A stretch of 64,000 bases of DNA from positions 296,967 to 360,966 of the forward strand of contig NZ_JAAGLV010000008.1 in NCBI RefSeq assembly GCF_010548305.1. The letters are read 5' to 3'. The position numbers and the translations under genes are program-made. The notes under the pieces were generated by a model. The model saw only the letters and a program-made list of their open reading frames with translations, was not told the DNA's origin and made no database searches. This document shows, one piece after another, positions 35,709 through 44,595 of this stretch. The stretch is from Streptomyces sp. SID13031. Lineage in GTDB: Bacteria > Actinomycetota > Actinomycetes > Propionibacteriales > Kribbellaceae. The stretch's first letter is position 1. The number at the start of each line of letters is the position of its first letter.

Positions 35709-36410
35709 TCAGAGCGCGACAGTCCGCCCCGCGACGCACCACAGCACCGTCTCCGATCGCCTGGCGACGGTAGCGTTCACCCGGCCCATCAGGTCGCGGT
35801 AGAGCCGGGTGCCGGCGTCGGCGGGGACCACTCCGGAGCCGACTTCATTGCTCACGGCAACCACTAGTCTGGTTGTCCGGGACCACGCCTCCGCGAGCAG
35901 CTCGATCCGTTTCTCCACCTCGACCGCGCGGCTGTGGTCAGCCCAGACCTCGCAGGCGTCCATCGTGCGCGAGAGCCACAGGGTGAGGCAGTCGATCAGC
36001 AGCGGCGGGCCTGGCGTCTCCAGCAGCGGTACGAGGTCGACGGTCTCGGCGAGTCCCCAGGAAGCGGGTCTGCGGGCGCGGTGGAGGGCGATCCGCTCGG
36101 CCCACTCGGGGTCAGCGGACCCGTCACCTCCCGTGGCGACGTACAGCGTGTCGGGGTAGTCGGCCAGCAGCCGCTCGGCCTCGGTGGACTTGCCGGAGCG
36201 GGCGCCACCGAGCACCAGGGTCCGCTGCGCCGCCAGTGGGGCTGTCCACGACAACTGCTCGCCGGTGGGCGTCAGTACGTCGTACCGGAGTCCGCGGTTG
36301 GTCCTGGTTGTCGTCACCTCGTACCCGGCGGCGGTGACGATGCCGTCGGCTCCGAGCCGCAGCACGCCGTCGACCACAGCACCGTCAGGACCGGTGATCA
36401 ACTCAGCCAT
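35709..36410 (-). CDS. cobU: Adenosylcobinamide kinase / guanylyltransferase CobU with N-terminal extension
   Basis: A 233-residue protein. The CobU domain starts near residue 65 with the P-loop GGARSGKST and includes the histidine segment ALHRARRP, then LLIDCLTLWLSR and VSNEVGSGVVPADAGTRLYRD, all characteristic. It phosphorylates and guanylylates cobinamide. The first about 60 residues are an extra segment (TGPDGAVVDGVLRLGADGI) not part of typical E. coli CobU, which is 181 residues long. Its start overlaps the upstream S-component gene by 8 bases. Confidence 0.92.
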   Translation of the reverse strand: MAELITGPDGAVVDGVLRLGADGIVTAAGYEVTTTRTNRGLRYDVLTPTGEQLSWTAPLAAQRTLVLGGARSGKSTEAERLLADYPDTLYVATGGDGSADPEWAERIALHRARRPASWGLAETVDLVPLLETPGPPLLIDCLTLWLSRTMDACEVWADHSRAVEVEKRIELLAEAWSRTTRLVVAVSNEVGSGVVPADAGTRLYRDLMGRVNATVARRSETVLWCVAGRTVAL

Positions 36411-37209
36411 TAGGCCCCCTATCGAACACCACCGGTACGTCGAATGCAGCTTTCCTGGCGGTCCGTCGGAAGGCGTTGAGGATCGGTCGGCCGAGCGCCA
36501 GCACCAGGACTGCGCAGAGCACGCCGCGCGGGATGTCCCAGCCGAGCGAGGTGGCCACGACGAATAGCCCGTACCGATGCAGGTTGTCCACCAGCGAGTC
36601 GCCGGGGATGAACGAGAAGTCGCTGCCGAAGGTAGCGTAGGGCCAGAACCACAGGTTCATCACCAGGCCGTAGAGCACCCCGGCGACCAGCGAGTACGCC
36701 GCCAGCAACAGCAGCTCCAGCCGGCCGCCCACTTTGGGCAGCAGCCCGGCAAGGCAGCCCACCCAGGCGCAGGCGAACATCTGGAACGGCATCCACGGCC
36801 CGACCCCGCCACTGACCAGCGCACCGGCCAGCAGCGACACCGCCCCCAGCACGAACCCGAACCCGGCCCCGAAGGCTCGCCCGGCCAGGATCAGCAGGAA
36901 GAACCCAGGCTCGAGTCCGGCAGTACCAGGCCCGAGTGCGCGCAGCGCAGCACCCACTGCGGCGAGCATGCCGAGCAGGGAGATCACCTTGGCGTCAATG
37001 CCGTCCTCGGACAGCTCAGCCAGTACTACGGCCACCAGCAGCGGCAGCAGCAAGACGAAGAGCCACGGCGCGTCAGTGGTGTGCCCGATGGCCGACTCGC
37101 CCGCTTGCGAGGTGGACCAGAACAGCGGCCAGCCGAAGGCGAGGATGCCGACGACAGAGGTGAGTACCAGCGTCGCCGTACTGCGGGGCTTGAGCTGGAC
37201 GAGTCTCAT
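36403..37209 (-). CDS. ECF transporter substrate-binding (S) component
   Basis: A 268-residue membrane protein with about seven helices, beginning MRLVQLKPRSTATLVLTSVV. It matches ECF S components in having a long GRAFGAGFGFVLGAVSLLAG segment and an aromatic-rich NLWFWPYATF. The downstream CobU and CobS genes and the upstream fused ATPase and T component suggest it binds cobalamin or a precursor such as cobinamide. Stop and start overlap with both neighbours, so the operon is translationally coupled. Confidence 0.85.
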   Translation of the reverse strand: MRLVQLKPRSTATLVLTSVVGILAFGWPLFWSTSQAGESAIGHTTDAPWLFVLLLPLLVAVVLAELSEDGIDAKVISLLGMLAAVGAALRALGPGTAGLEPGFFLLILAGRAFGAGFGFVLGAVSLLAGALVSGGVGPWMPFQMFACAWVGCLAGLLPKVGGRLELLLLAAYSLVAGVLYGLVMNLWFWPYATFGSDFSFIPGDSLVDNLHRYGLFVVATSLGWDIPRGVLCAVLVLALGRPILNAFRRTARKAAFDVPVVFDRGPNG

Positions 37210-38816
37210 GAGGCCCGTTCCAACGCGCTCGCGACCTCGCCGACGGTCAGGAAGGGCAGTGGCGCCAGGATCTTCGCCACCTGCGGGGCGAAGGCCGGGG
37301 AGCCCGCGATGACGGTCGCAGTCTCGCCGTCGCTCACCAGCTCACCGTCAGCCAGTACCAGGACCCGGGTGGCGACCTCGGCCACCATCTCCACGTCATG
37401 GGTCGACAGCACGACCGCATGCCCGGCCAGTGCCAGCTCTCGCAGGATCTCGACCAACCGATGCTTCGCGCCGTAGTCCAACCCGCGAGTGGGCTCGTCG
37501 AGCAGCAACAGGGGAGGAGCACTGCACAGTACGACGGCCAGCGCCAGGCAGAGCCGCTGTCCCTCGGACAGGTCGCGCGGGTGTAGTTGGTCATCGATCC
37601 CGGGTGCAAGCCGGTCCAGCACTGCCCGGCAACTCCCGGGTGCCACCCGGAAGTCGCTGTCGGCTCCGGCGCACTCGTCAGCCACCGTCGCGGCGTACAG
37701 GAGGTCTGCCGGCTCCTGCGGCACCAAACCGACGACTTTGACCAACCGCGACGGCTTCGTACGCCGTGGGTCGGCGCCGGCCGCGGTGGCGCTGCCAGAG
37801 CGGGGCTGGACGAGCCCGACGAGCGCATTGAGCAGAGTGGACTTGCCCGCGCCGTTGCGGCCCATCAGTGCGACTACCTCGCCAGACCTGATGCTCAGCG
37901 AGACCCCACGCAGCGCAGGCGTGTTGCCATAGGCCACCACTAGGTCCTTGCACTGAGCCAACTCGCGCCCCTCGACAGCGACTGGCCTCAGCGGAGCCAA
38001 GTTGGTCAGGCGGCTGCGCAGAGCCACTGCAGCTCTACGCGCGTCCCGCACTGACAGTGGCAGCGGTGACCAGCCGGCAAGGCGGCCTAGCTCGACCACT
38101 GGCGGCGCTACGGGTGCAGTGACCATCTGGTCGACCGGTAGCCCGGTAGTGACTGCTGCAGAGCCGCCGGGCACCTCGATCACCCGGTCGGCGTACTGGA
38201 TGACCCGCTCCAGCCGGTGCTCGGCCATCACCACAGTGACGCCCAGGTCATGCACGAGCCGCTGTAGCGCTGCCAGGACCTCCTCGGCAGCCTGTGGGTC
38301 CAACGCCGACGTCGGCTCGTCCAGGACGAGTACTGCCGGGTGGGAGGTGAGCGCAGCCCCGATCGCCGTCCGCTGCCGCTGCCCTCCCGACAGAGAGGTC
38401 AGCGCCCGGTCCCGTACGTCGGCAAGCCCCAGCAGATCGAGTGTTTCCTCTACTCGCCGCCGCATCACGTCCGGTGCGATCCCGAGCGACTCCATGCTGT
38501 AAGCGAGTTCGTCCTCGACCGTGTCGGTGACGAACCCGGCCATCGGGTCCTGCCCGACGATGCCGACCACGTCGGCCAGATCGCGCGGCCGGTACTCGCG
38601 GGTGTCCCGGCCGTTGACGATCACCCGGCCGGCCAGCGTCCCGCCGGTGAAATGCGGCACGAGCCCGTTGATGGTCCGCAGCAGCGTGGACTTGCCGGAG
38701 CCGGTCCGGCCGATCACGAGCGCGAGCTCACCCTCCGGGATGGTGAAGCTCACCTCGCGGATGGCTGGTTCGGTGGCGCCGTCGTAGGTGACCGTCACGC
38801 GGTCGAACTCGATCAT
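37206..38816 (-). CDS. ECF transporter ATPase, two fused ATP-binding domains
   Basis: A 536-residue protein with two complete ATPase domains. Domain 1: Walker A GRTGSGKST, signature SLSGGQRQRTA, Walker B VLVLDEPTSALD. Domain 2: Walker A GRNGAGKST, a variant signature DLSEGQRLCLAL, and Walker B LLLLDEPTRGLD. It energises the ECF transporter with the T and S proteins encoded beside it. ATG 38816 (MIEFDRVTVTYDG) is the natural start and overlaps the T-component stop (ATGA). Confidence 0.93.
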   Translation of the reverse strand: MIEFDRVTVTYDGATEPAIREVSFTIPEGELALVIGRTGSGKSTLLRTINGLVPHFTGGTLAGRVIVNGRDTREYRPRDLADVVGIVGQDPMAGFVTDTVEDELAYSMESLGIAPDVMRRRVEETLDLLGLADVRDRALTSLSGGQRQRTAIGAALTSHPAVLVLDEPTSALDPQAAEEVLAALQRLVHDLGVTVVMAEHRLERVIQYADRVIEVPGGSAAVTTGLPVDQMVTAPVAPPVVELGRLAGWSPLPLSVRDARRAAVALRSRLTNLAPLRPVAVEGRELAQCKDLVVAYGNTPALRGVSLSIRSGEVVALMGRNGAGKSTLLNALVGLVQPRSGSATAAGADPRRTKPSRLVKVVGLVPQEPADLLYAATVADECAGADSDFRVAPGSCRAVLDRLAPGIDDQLHPRDLSEGQRLCLALAVVLCSAPPLLLLDEPTRGLDYGAKHRLVEILRELALAGHAVVLSTHDVEMVAEVATRVLVLADGELVSDGETATVIAGSPAFAPQVAKILAPLPFLTVGEVASALERAS

Positions 38817-39910
38817 GCCGCCACCAGCTCGCGTCGCCGGGTCAGCGGCGGTGCGGCCACAGCCGGCGCGAGCCCGAGCAGCAAGCCGATCACTGGCACC
38901 ACCGGCACCGGCGGAACCACCAAGGGACCCGCCAGCACCAAACCGGAGGCTCCGCGAGCCGCAGCGACGATCATCACCGCAGCCGCCAAGGCACCGGACA
39001 AGGTCACCAGCCACTCGGGCAAGGCCCACGGATCCGGCCGGTAGCGAGTGCGAGTGACCCGCTGGCGCCCGACGGCCATGGCGCCGACTGCGAGCAGCAA
39101 ACCGATCGCTAGCGCACCAGCGGCGACAGGGAACGCCATGGCGTCAGTCAGTAGGGCGTAGATGCCTAGGGCGATCCCGAGCAGCCCGAGGAGCACTGCG
39201 CCGCCGGTGATTCGCCGCTGGCGTCGGGGGACCTGCGCAGTCCGGCCGTAGCCGCGGGAGTCCATTGCGGCCGCCAACTCGACCGACCTGTCCAGAGCAC
39301 CTTCGAGGACGGGCATGGCCGTAGTACGGAAGGAACCGCGGGTGCGGCCGCGCAGGCGTCGCGCAGCGCGGATGCGGCGAGCGTCGGTGACCAGTTGCGG
39401 CGCGAACGTCAGTGCGACCACACAGGCCACGCCCATCTCGTAGAGAGCGCCCGGTAGCGACTTGAGCAGCCTGCGCGGGCTCGCCAGCGCATTGGCGGCG
39501 CCGATGCAACACAGCATCACGGCGAGCTGGCCGCCGTCGTACAGGGCGGTCAGCACCGCCTCGGCGCTGACCTCGCCGCCGAGCTTGACGCCGTTGGCCC
39601 ACTCGGGCACCGGGAGCTGCGGCAGCGTGAACAGGATGGTGTTGCCCTGCGACCGGGTCGACAGCAGCGCTTGCAAGACCACACGGATGCCGATCACGAC
39701 CAGGCCGAGCTTGAGGAAGGCCACGTAGCTGTTGGCCCAGGGAGCGTCACTACGGCGCGCTGCCACCACGAAGCCGGCCACGGCCAGGATGAGGACCAGC
39801 AGAACGGGATTACGAGTCCTACTGGCCGCCACCGCGAGCCCCAGCGACCAAAGCCACCACGCCCCGGGATGCAGCGCCCGGGGCAGCGTCAATTGATTGA
39901 CAGCGCGCAC
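38813..39910 (-). CDS. ECF transporter T component (CbiQ/EcfT family)
   Basis: A 365-residue membrane coupling protein. The N-terminal half has hydrophobic helices, then the coupling-helix region with the two family Ala-Arg-Gly type motifs: ARRLRGRTRGSF and AAAMDSRGYGRTAQ. The extra C-terminal membrane segments make it longer than E. coli-style CbiQ. The start GTG 39910 directly abuts the stop of the SCO2322-family gene. Confidence 0.88.
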   Translation of the reverse strand: MRAVNQLTLPRALHPGAWWLWSLGLAVAASRTRNPVLLVLILAVAGFVVAARRSDAPWANSYVAFLKLGLVVIGIRVVLQALLSTRSQGNTILFTLPQLPVPEWANGVKLGGEVSAEAVLTALYDGGQLAVMLCCIGAANALASPRRLLKSLPGALYEMGVACVVALTFAPQLVTDARRIRAARRLRGRTRGSFRTTAMPVLEGALDRSVELAAAMDSRGYGRTAQVPRRQRRITGGAVLLGLLGIALGIYALLTDAMAFPVAAGALAIGLLLAVGAMAVGRQRVTRTRYRPDPWALPEWLVTLSGALAAAVMIVAAARGASGLVLAGPLVVPPVPVVPVIGLLLGLAPAVAAPPLTRRRELVAA

Positions 39911-40630
39911 CTAGTGCTGGCCAGAACGCCGGCGGCTGAGCGCGAGGCCGCCACCGGCCAGCAAGAGCACTACGAACGCGGCGATGATGATCCCGGTCCA
40001 AGGCGTGCCGCTGTCTGAGGAAGTCGGGGCCTGGTTGGAGTTCGTCGGTACGGCAGCCGCAGTCGGCGTGGCGGTCGAGCCGACCGCAGGGCCGATCTCC
40101 AGCTTCACCGGCTCGTCCGTGGCCGGCACGGTGATGTTCTTGACCGGGTCGCCGCAGCCCGTCGCCGGGTAGCCGCCGATGCCACAGGTGAGGCCCTTCT
40201 CGATCCGGACCGGCTTCACTGCGGCCAGGATCTTCGCGCCGGTCGCCTTGAGGTCGGTGACGACGCAGGTCCCGGTGGCCGGGGGAGGAGCCTCACCCGA
40301 GGCCGAGTCGGCCGGAGTACCGGGGTCGATCACCAGTGCGACCCGCTTCTTGCCGGTCTCGGTAGGAGTCGCTCCACAGATCGTGGCGAAGTCGCCGGCC
40401 GCCCGCGGCACCCGGGGCTTGGCGCCGCCGACGGCGTACCGCCAGCCTTCCACGGAGCCGTCGGCGGGGACTACGCCCTCAGAGCCCTTCTGCGCGAAGG
40501 CCCACTGCCCACCGGAGTACTGGAAGTAGCCCCAGAAGCGGTAGCCGTCCTCGGCCTGCGCCGTGGTGGTGACCGTCCCCGCAAGCAAGAAGCCGGTCAG
40601 CAGCGTGAGGACCAGTCGCTTTGCAGTCAT
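39911..40630 (-). CDS. SCO2322 family secreted, membrane-anchored protein
   Basis: A 239-residue exported protein. Signal peptide (residues 1 to about 26, cleavage near AQA-ED), then a conserved N-terminal domain (DGYRFWGYFQYSGGQWAFAQ, then GWRYAVGG), with three or four cysteines, a Thr/Pro-rich linker and a C-terminal transmembrane helix followed by RRRSGQH. The family is named after a Streptomyces protein and commonly accompanies ECF transporters. Its domain may be an outer-face binding protein for the same vitamin; this is an inference. First gene of the operon. Confidence 0.85.
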   Translation of the reverse strand: MTAKRLVLTLLTGFLLAGTVTTTAQAEDGYRFWGYFQYSGGQWAFAQKGSEGVVPADGSVEGWRYAVGGAKPRVPRAAGDFATICGATPTETGKKRVALVIDPGTPADSASGEAPPPATGTCVVTDLKATGAKILAAVKPVRIEKGLTCGIGGYPATGCGDPVKNITVPATDEPVKLEIGPAVGSTATPTAAAVPTNSNQAPTSSDSGTPWTGIIIAAFVVLLLAGGGLALSRRRSGQH

Positions 40631-40721
40631 GGCCGGAGCCTATCGCCCAGTATGCGGACACTGCGGGAGCCCGTACGGGGGACGTGCGGCAGGGCACATT
40701 CCGGCGTACGGGCGTCGCTGA

Positions 40722-40937
40722 CTACTTTTCTTCCTGGGCCGCCAGGCTCATCGGGCCGTAGACCTCGCGGGTGTCCTCGAGCAGATAGACCTGAGCGACG
40801 CCCTTCTCGGCCAGCTCGCGCCAGATCTCGCCAAGCCAGCTCTCCGCGTCGCCCTGGGCCGAGAACTCCGCACCCGTCAGATCACCCGGGTCGGCCGCTT
40901 CGCCGGCGGCGGTCTCGAACCGCCACGTCCAGCTCAT
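40722..40937 (-). CDS. Small acidic protein of unknown function
   Basis: A 71-residue soluble, acidic protein (MSWTWRFETAAGEAADPGDL; C-terminus SLAAQEEK). The compact sequence with DAESWLGEIWRELAEKGVAQ looks like a small conserved actinobacterial protein. The ATG at 40937 overlaps the stop of the aldo/keto reductase gene (ATGA), so the two are co-translated. No motif identifies its role. Confidence 0.75.
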   Translation of the reverse strand: MSWTWRFETAAGEAADPGDLTGAEFSAQGDAESWLGEIWRELAEKGVAQVYLLEDTREVYGPMSLAAQEEK

Positions 40938-41947
40938 CGGCCCGGCCGGGTCTGCGGGGAGTTCTGCGCGGTCTTGGCCGGATCGCGCTCGACGATGCCG
41001 CCGAGCGTCTCGTCGATCCGCTTCAGCAGGCTGTCCTCGAGCTTCACGCCGGCCGCCTTCACGTTCTCGGTGACCTGCTCGGGCCGGGAGGCGCCGGTGA
41101 TCGCCGAGGAGACGTTCGGGTTCTGCAGCACCCACGCGATCGCGAGCTGGGACAGCGACAGGCCGACCTCGTCCGCGATCGGCTTGAGCTCCTGCACCCG
41201 GGTCAGCACGTCGTCGTTCAGGAACCGGCTGATCATGTTCGAGCCGCCCTTGTCGTCGGTCGCCCGCGACCCTGCCGGCAGCTCGGCGCCCGGCTTGTAC
41301 TTGCCGGTCAGCACGCCCTGCGCGATCGGCGAGAAGACCACCTGGCCGATACCGAGCTCCTCCGACGTCGGCACCACCTCGGCCTCGATCGTGCGCCAGA
41401 GCATGCTGTACTGCGGCTGGTTGGAGACCAGCGGGACGTGCAGCTCACGGGCCAGCCGGTGGCCCTCCTGGAGCTGCTCGGACGTCCACTCCGACGTCCC
41501 GATGTAGAGCGCCTTGCCGGCCCGGACGACGTCGGCGAAGGCCTCCATCGTCTCCTCGAGCGGCGTCTCGGTGTCGTACCGATGCGCCTGGTAGACGTCC
41601 ACGTAGTCCGTCCTCAGCCGCTTGAGCGAGGCGTTGATCGACTCGTGGATGTGCTTGCGCGACAACCCGGCGTCGTTCGGTCCGCCCGGCCCGGTCGGCC
41701 AGTACACCTTGGTGAGGATCTCCAGGGACTCCCGCCGGACCCCGTCCAGCGCCTCACCCAGGACGGTCTCCGCCTTGGTGTTCGCATAGACGTCCGCGGT
41801 GTCGAACGTGGTGATCCCGGCCTCCAGGGCCGCCTTCACACAGGCCTTGGCCTGCTCGTTCTCCACCTGCGAGCCGTGCGTGAGCCAGTTCCCGTACGAG
41901 ATCTCGCTGACCTTCAACCCACTGTTTCCGAGATACCGAAAGTCCAT
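40934..41947 (-). CDS. Aldo/keto reductase
   Basis: A 337-residue NADPH-dependent oxidoreductase (TIM barrel, Kv-beta-like group). The catalytic Asp-Tyr-Lys-His tetrad is visible: FDTADVYAN, ILTKVYW and YQAHRYD. The C-terminal cofactor-binding segment is SAITGASRPEQVTEN. The substrate is unknown. The stop overlaps the start of the 71-residue protein. Confidence 0.93.
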   Translation of the reverse strand: MDFRYLGNSGLKVSEISYGNWLTHGSQVENEQAKACVKAALEAGITTFDTADVYANTKAETVLGEALDGVRRESLEILTKVYWPTGPGGPNDAGLSRKHIHESINASLKRLRTDYVDVYQAHRYDTETPLEETMEAFADVVRAGKALYIGTSEWTSEQLQEGHRLARELHVPLVSNQPQYSMLWRTIEAEVVPTSEELGIGQVVFSPIAQGVLTGKYKPGAELPAGSRATDDKGGSNMISRFLNDDVLTRVQELKPIADEVGLSLSQLAIAWVLQNPNVSSAITGASRPEQVTENVKAAGVKLEDSLLKRIDETLGGIVERDPAKTAQNSPQTRPGR

Positions 41948-41989
41948 GCCCCGACCCTACTGCGAGAAACCGGCGCCCGCCGATCGAGG

Positions 41990-42946
41990 TCACTCGCCGA
42001 ACAGCATCGGGGCGTCACCAGGCCGGAGGGCGTGGCGGAAGTAGACGGGGTCGGCAAAGGTCGCCGGCACCTTGCCGAGGCCCTTGATCACGGTGGCGGC
42101 GCCGTTCGCGTGGCCGACGGCGTACAAGTAGCCGGAGTGGGTGTCCTTGTCGATGCCGAGCAGCATCGTGCCGTACTGGCCGCACTTCTCGATCACTATC
42201 GTCTCGAAGCCCTGCCAGGTGGCGGCGCGCACCTTCTTCACCACTGGCTTCAGCGGCGACGTCCGGGGCAGCCTGATCGTGTAGAGCGCACCTCCCCGGG
42301 TGTTCGCCAGGAAGGTCTCGTACGTCGCGGTCTGGCTGATCAACGCCATCGTCTTGACCGCCGCGAACCCGGTCGCGGACTGCCTGTCGGCCCAGAGCAC
42401 GGCGGGCTTGTTGTTGTAGTAGTGCATCTCCCAGCGCGTCAGCGTCCCGTCGGCGCGCAGGGCGTACTGGGTGGTGAGGTTCGGTAGCTGGGGATAGTCC
42501 CAGAACCTGCTGGTCTCGAAGAAGGTCATGTCACCCCAGCCGCCACCGACCCGGGAAACTGCCTGCCTCGACCGGTCGACCTGGCCGTCCTCCGTGAGGT
42601 AGTAGCTGGAGTCGTACATGACAGAGCCCATGACCACGTAGCCCCAGAACAGCCCACCGGTGCTGGTGATGTCCGGATCGTTCGCGATCATCGAGCTCAG
42701 CCGGACCTGGCCGTCGGGGTAGATGTCGGTGAAGCCCCTGCTCTCCCGCACCGTTGCCGGCGAGCCGGCAGTGATCACCCTGGCCGTGTGATCGCCACCG
42801 GCGGTCACCGACCCGAGCACCATCATGCAGGCGGCGGTGGCCGCTGCCTGCCCCGACGCCTCCGTACCCGAGGCCCGCGCGGCCCCGGGCGTAATCGTCA
42901 GTACCAGCAACGCGGCGACAGCCGCTGCGATCGGTCGACCGGACAT
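41990..42946 (-). CDS. Secreted protein of unknown function
   Basis: A 318-residue exported protein with a signal peptide (MSGRPIAAAVAALLVLTITP, cleavage near ARASG). The mature part is rich in beta-type, aromatic-containing segments such as FWGYVVMGSVMYDSSYYL and LYTIRLPRTSPL, which could form a small propeller or lectin-like fold, though I do not recognise a family. It stands alone; a 9-bp inverted repeat sits 24 bases upstream. Confidence 0.78.
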   Translation of the reverse strand: MSGRPIAAAVAALLVLTITPGAARASGTEASGQAAATAACMMVLGSVTAGGDHTARVITAGSPATVRESRGFTDIYPDGQVRLSSMIANDPDITSTGGLFWGYVVMGSVMYDSSYYLTEDGQVDRSRQAVSRVGGGWGDMTFFETSRFWDYPQLPNLTTQYALRADGTLTRWEMHYYNNKPAVLWADRQSATGFAAVKTMALISQTATYETFLANTRGGALYTIRLPRTSPLKPVVKKVRAATWQGFETIVIEKCGQYGTMLLGIDKDTHSGYLYAVGHANGAATVIKGLGKVPATFADPVYFRHALRPGDAPMLFGE

Positions 42947-42969
42947 GAGCAGCCCCTGGATCCGTAGTA

Positions 42970-42994
42970 CGAAGTAATGCTTCTGATTACTTCG
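42970..42994. promoter_or_regulatory. 9-bp inverted repeat upstream of the secreted-protein gene
   Basis: CGAAGTAAT (42970-42978) and ATTACTTCG (42986-42994), a perfect repeat with a 7-base spacer. The AT-rich core in a GC-rich genome suggests a regulator-binding site of the TetR or MarR kind. Confidence 0.5.
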
Positions 42995-43028
42995 ATACCG
43001 CTGGGGGCTGGAAAGTTATGCCGCCTAG

Positions 43029-43619
43029 CTAGGAGGGCCGTTCGCCGCGGGCGACCATCGGCTTGGGCAGGCGCCAGCGGCGCATCTGCATCGTCCGGCG
43101 GACGGCGTAGAAGCCGATGCCCTTGGCGGAGTCGTCCGGGAACTTGGCCTTGACCGCGCGCTTCAGCCCGCCGGTCACGATGAACCAGTCGCCGGCGATC
43201 GCAACGATCATCACCAGGAAGAGGATGTTGACCAGGCCCGGCAACCAGGGGAAGGCCTGGGAGAAGACGACGCCGACCAGGGAGATCACCAGTAGCACCG
43301 GCAGCGCGAACTCCATCACCGACCAGCGGGAGTCGACATAGTCGCGGGCGAACCGGCGGACCGGGCCCTTGTCGGCCGCCGGCAGGTACCGGTCGTCGCC
43401 GGTCTTCATCGCGTCCTGCATCTTGCCGCGCTCGGTCCGGACCTTCTCCCGCCGGTACGCCGCCGCCTCCTTGCGGTTGCGCGGCTTCTTCAGCGCGGCC
43501 TTGCGGGTGGCCTCCGCCTCGCGGCGGGTCGGGGTCGGACGCCCCTTGCCACCGACCTTCGGCTGGGGGGCGGCGGCCTGCGTTTGGGACGATGTCTCAG
43601 ACTTGGTACGACGGAACAC
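43029..43619 (-). CDS. DUF3043 family membrane protein
   Basis: A 196-residue protein with a strongly basic N-terminal half (KGRPTPTRREAEATRKAALK, then RNRKEAAAYRREK), a DSRWSVMEFALPVLLVISLV membrane segment and a second segment (NILFLVMIVAIAGDWFI), matching DUF3043. The function is unknown. The start is GTG 43619 (MFRRTKSET). Divergent from pspA. Confidence 0.88.
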   Translation of the reverse strand: MFRRTKSETSSQTQAAAPQPKVGGKGRPTPTRREAEATRKAALKKPRNRKEAAAYRREKVRTERGKMQDAMKTGDDRYLPAADKGPVRRFARDYVDSRWSVMEFALPVLLVISLVGVVFSQAFPWLPGLVNILFLVMIVAIAGDWFIVTGGLKRAVKAKFPDDSAKGIGFYAVRRTMQMRRWRLPKPMVARGERPS

Positions 43620-43711
43620 GGGGACTGAACCTCATTCGGGACTGGCGACGCCGGTCTCGGGGTGGTCCCCGGACCTTTGCACTACTTTATCCGGGCCGGT
43701 CCTGATGGTGT

Positions 43712-43758
43712 GGTGACCCGCAGGGACATAGGGTGGATGACACGCACGCCGGGTCACC
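43712..43758. promoter_or_regulatory. 9-bp inverted repeat upstream of pspA
   Basis: GGTGACCCG (43712-43720) and CGGGTCACC (43750-43758) are perfectly complementary, separated by 29 bases, 28 bases before the pspA start. It could be a pair of half-sites for a regulator or a leader hairpin. Confidence 0.35.
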
Positions 43759-43785
43759 TCCGGCACAGAAGGGGTACGGATATCG

Positions 43786-44595
43786 ATGAGCATCTTCAGG
43801 CGGATGTCGACGATCTTCAAGGCCAAGGCCAACACGGCCTTGGACAAGGCCGAAGATCCTCGCGAAACCCTTGACTACTCGTATCAAAAGCAGCTCGAAC
43901 TGCTGCAGAAGGTACGCCGTGGCGTGGCTGACGTGGCCACCAGCCGGAAGCGGGTCGAGCTGCAGGCCTCGCAGCTGCAGTCGCAGTCGCAGAAGCTGCA
44001 GGACCAGGCACAGAAGGCGCTCTCGATGGGTCGGGAGGACCTCGCTCGCGAGGCGCTGACCCGCAAGTCCGGGCTGCAGGGCCAGATCGACGACCTGACC
44101 ACCCAGCACGCCCAGCTGCAGGGCGAGGAGGAGAAGCTCACCCTCGCGTCGCAGCGGCTGCAGGCGAAGGTCGAGTCCTTCCGCACCAAGAAGGAGACGA
44201 TCAAGGCCACCTACACGGCGGCCGAGGCGCAGACCAGGATCAACGAGGCCTTCTCCGGTATCTCCGAGGAGATGAGCGACGTCGGCCTCGCGGTCCAGCG
44301 CGCCGAGGACAAGACCCTGCAGATGCAGGCCCGAGCCGGTGCGATCGACGAGCTGCTCGCCTCCGGCGCGCTCGACGACGCCTCCGGGTCGTCCAAGGAC
44401 AGCATCACGCTCGAGCTCGAGCGGATGTCGACGGGGTCGGACGTGGAGTCCGAGCTCGCCGCGCTGAAGGCGCAGATCGCGCCGACCGAGGCACCCAAGC
44501 AGATCGCTCAGGACGCGCCCGGCGCGGCCCAGCCCCAGCAGCCGGCGCAGCAACCCGTGCAGCAGCCGGTCCGACCGCAGGACGGAGACGCGTAG
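43786..44595 (+). CDS. pspA: PspA/IM30 family phage-shock / membrane-repair protein
   Basis: A 269-residue peripheral membrane protein. The amphipathic N-terminal helix (MSIFRRMSTIFKAKANTALD) and the DPRETLDYSYQKQLELLQKV segment are typical, followed by a coiled coil of about 130 residues. A C-terminal Pro/Gln tail (about residues 245-269) is extra. It binds stressed membranes. The gene is immediately followed by pspAA, and the two form a conserved actinobacterial pair. Confidence 0.92.
   Translation: MSIFRRMSTIFKAKANTALDKAEDPRETLDYSYQKQLELLQKVRRGVADVATSRKRVELQASQLQSQSQKLQDQAQKALSMGREDLAREALTRKSGLQGQIDDLTTQHAQLQGEEEKLTLASQRLQAKVESFRTKKETIKATYTAAEAQTRINEAFSGISEEMSDVGLAVQRAEDKTLQMQARAGAIDELLASGALDDASGSSKDSITLELERMSTGSDVESELAALKAQIAPTEAPKQIAQDAPGAAQPQQPAQQPVQQPVRPQDGDA

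Noticed and set aside
40631..40721. Cobalamin riboswitch before the ECF/cob operon
   Set aside because: The spacer is only about 90 bases, too short for the full aptamer, and lacks a recognisable B12 box.
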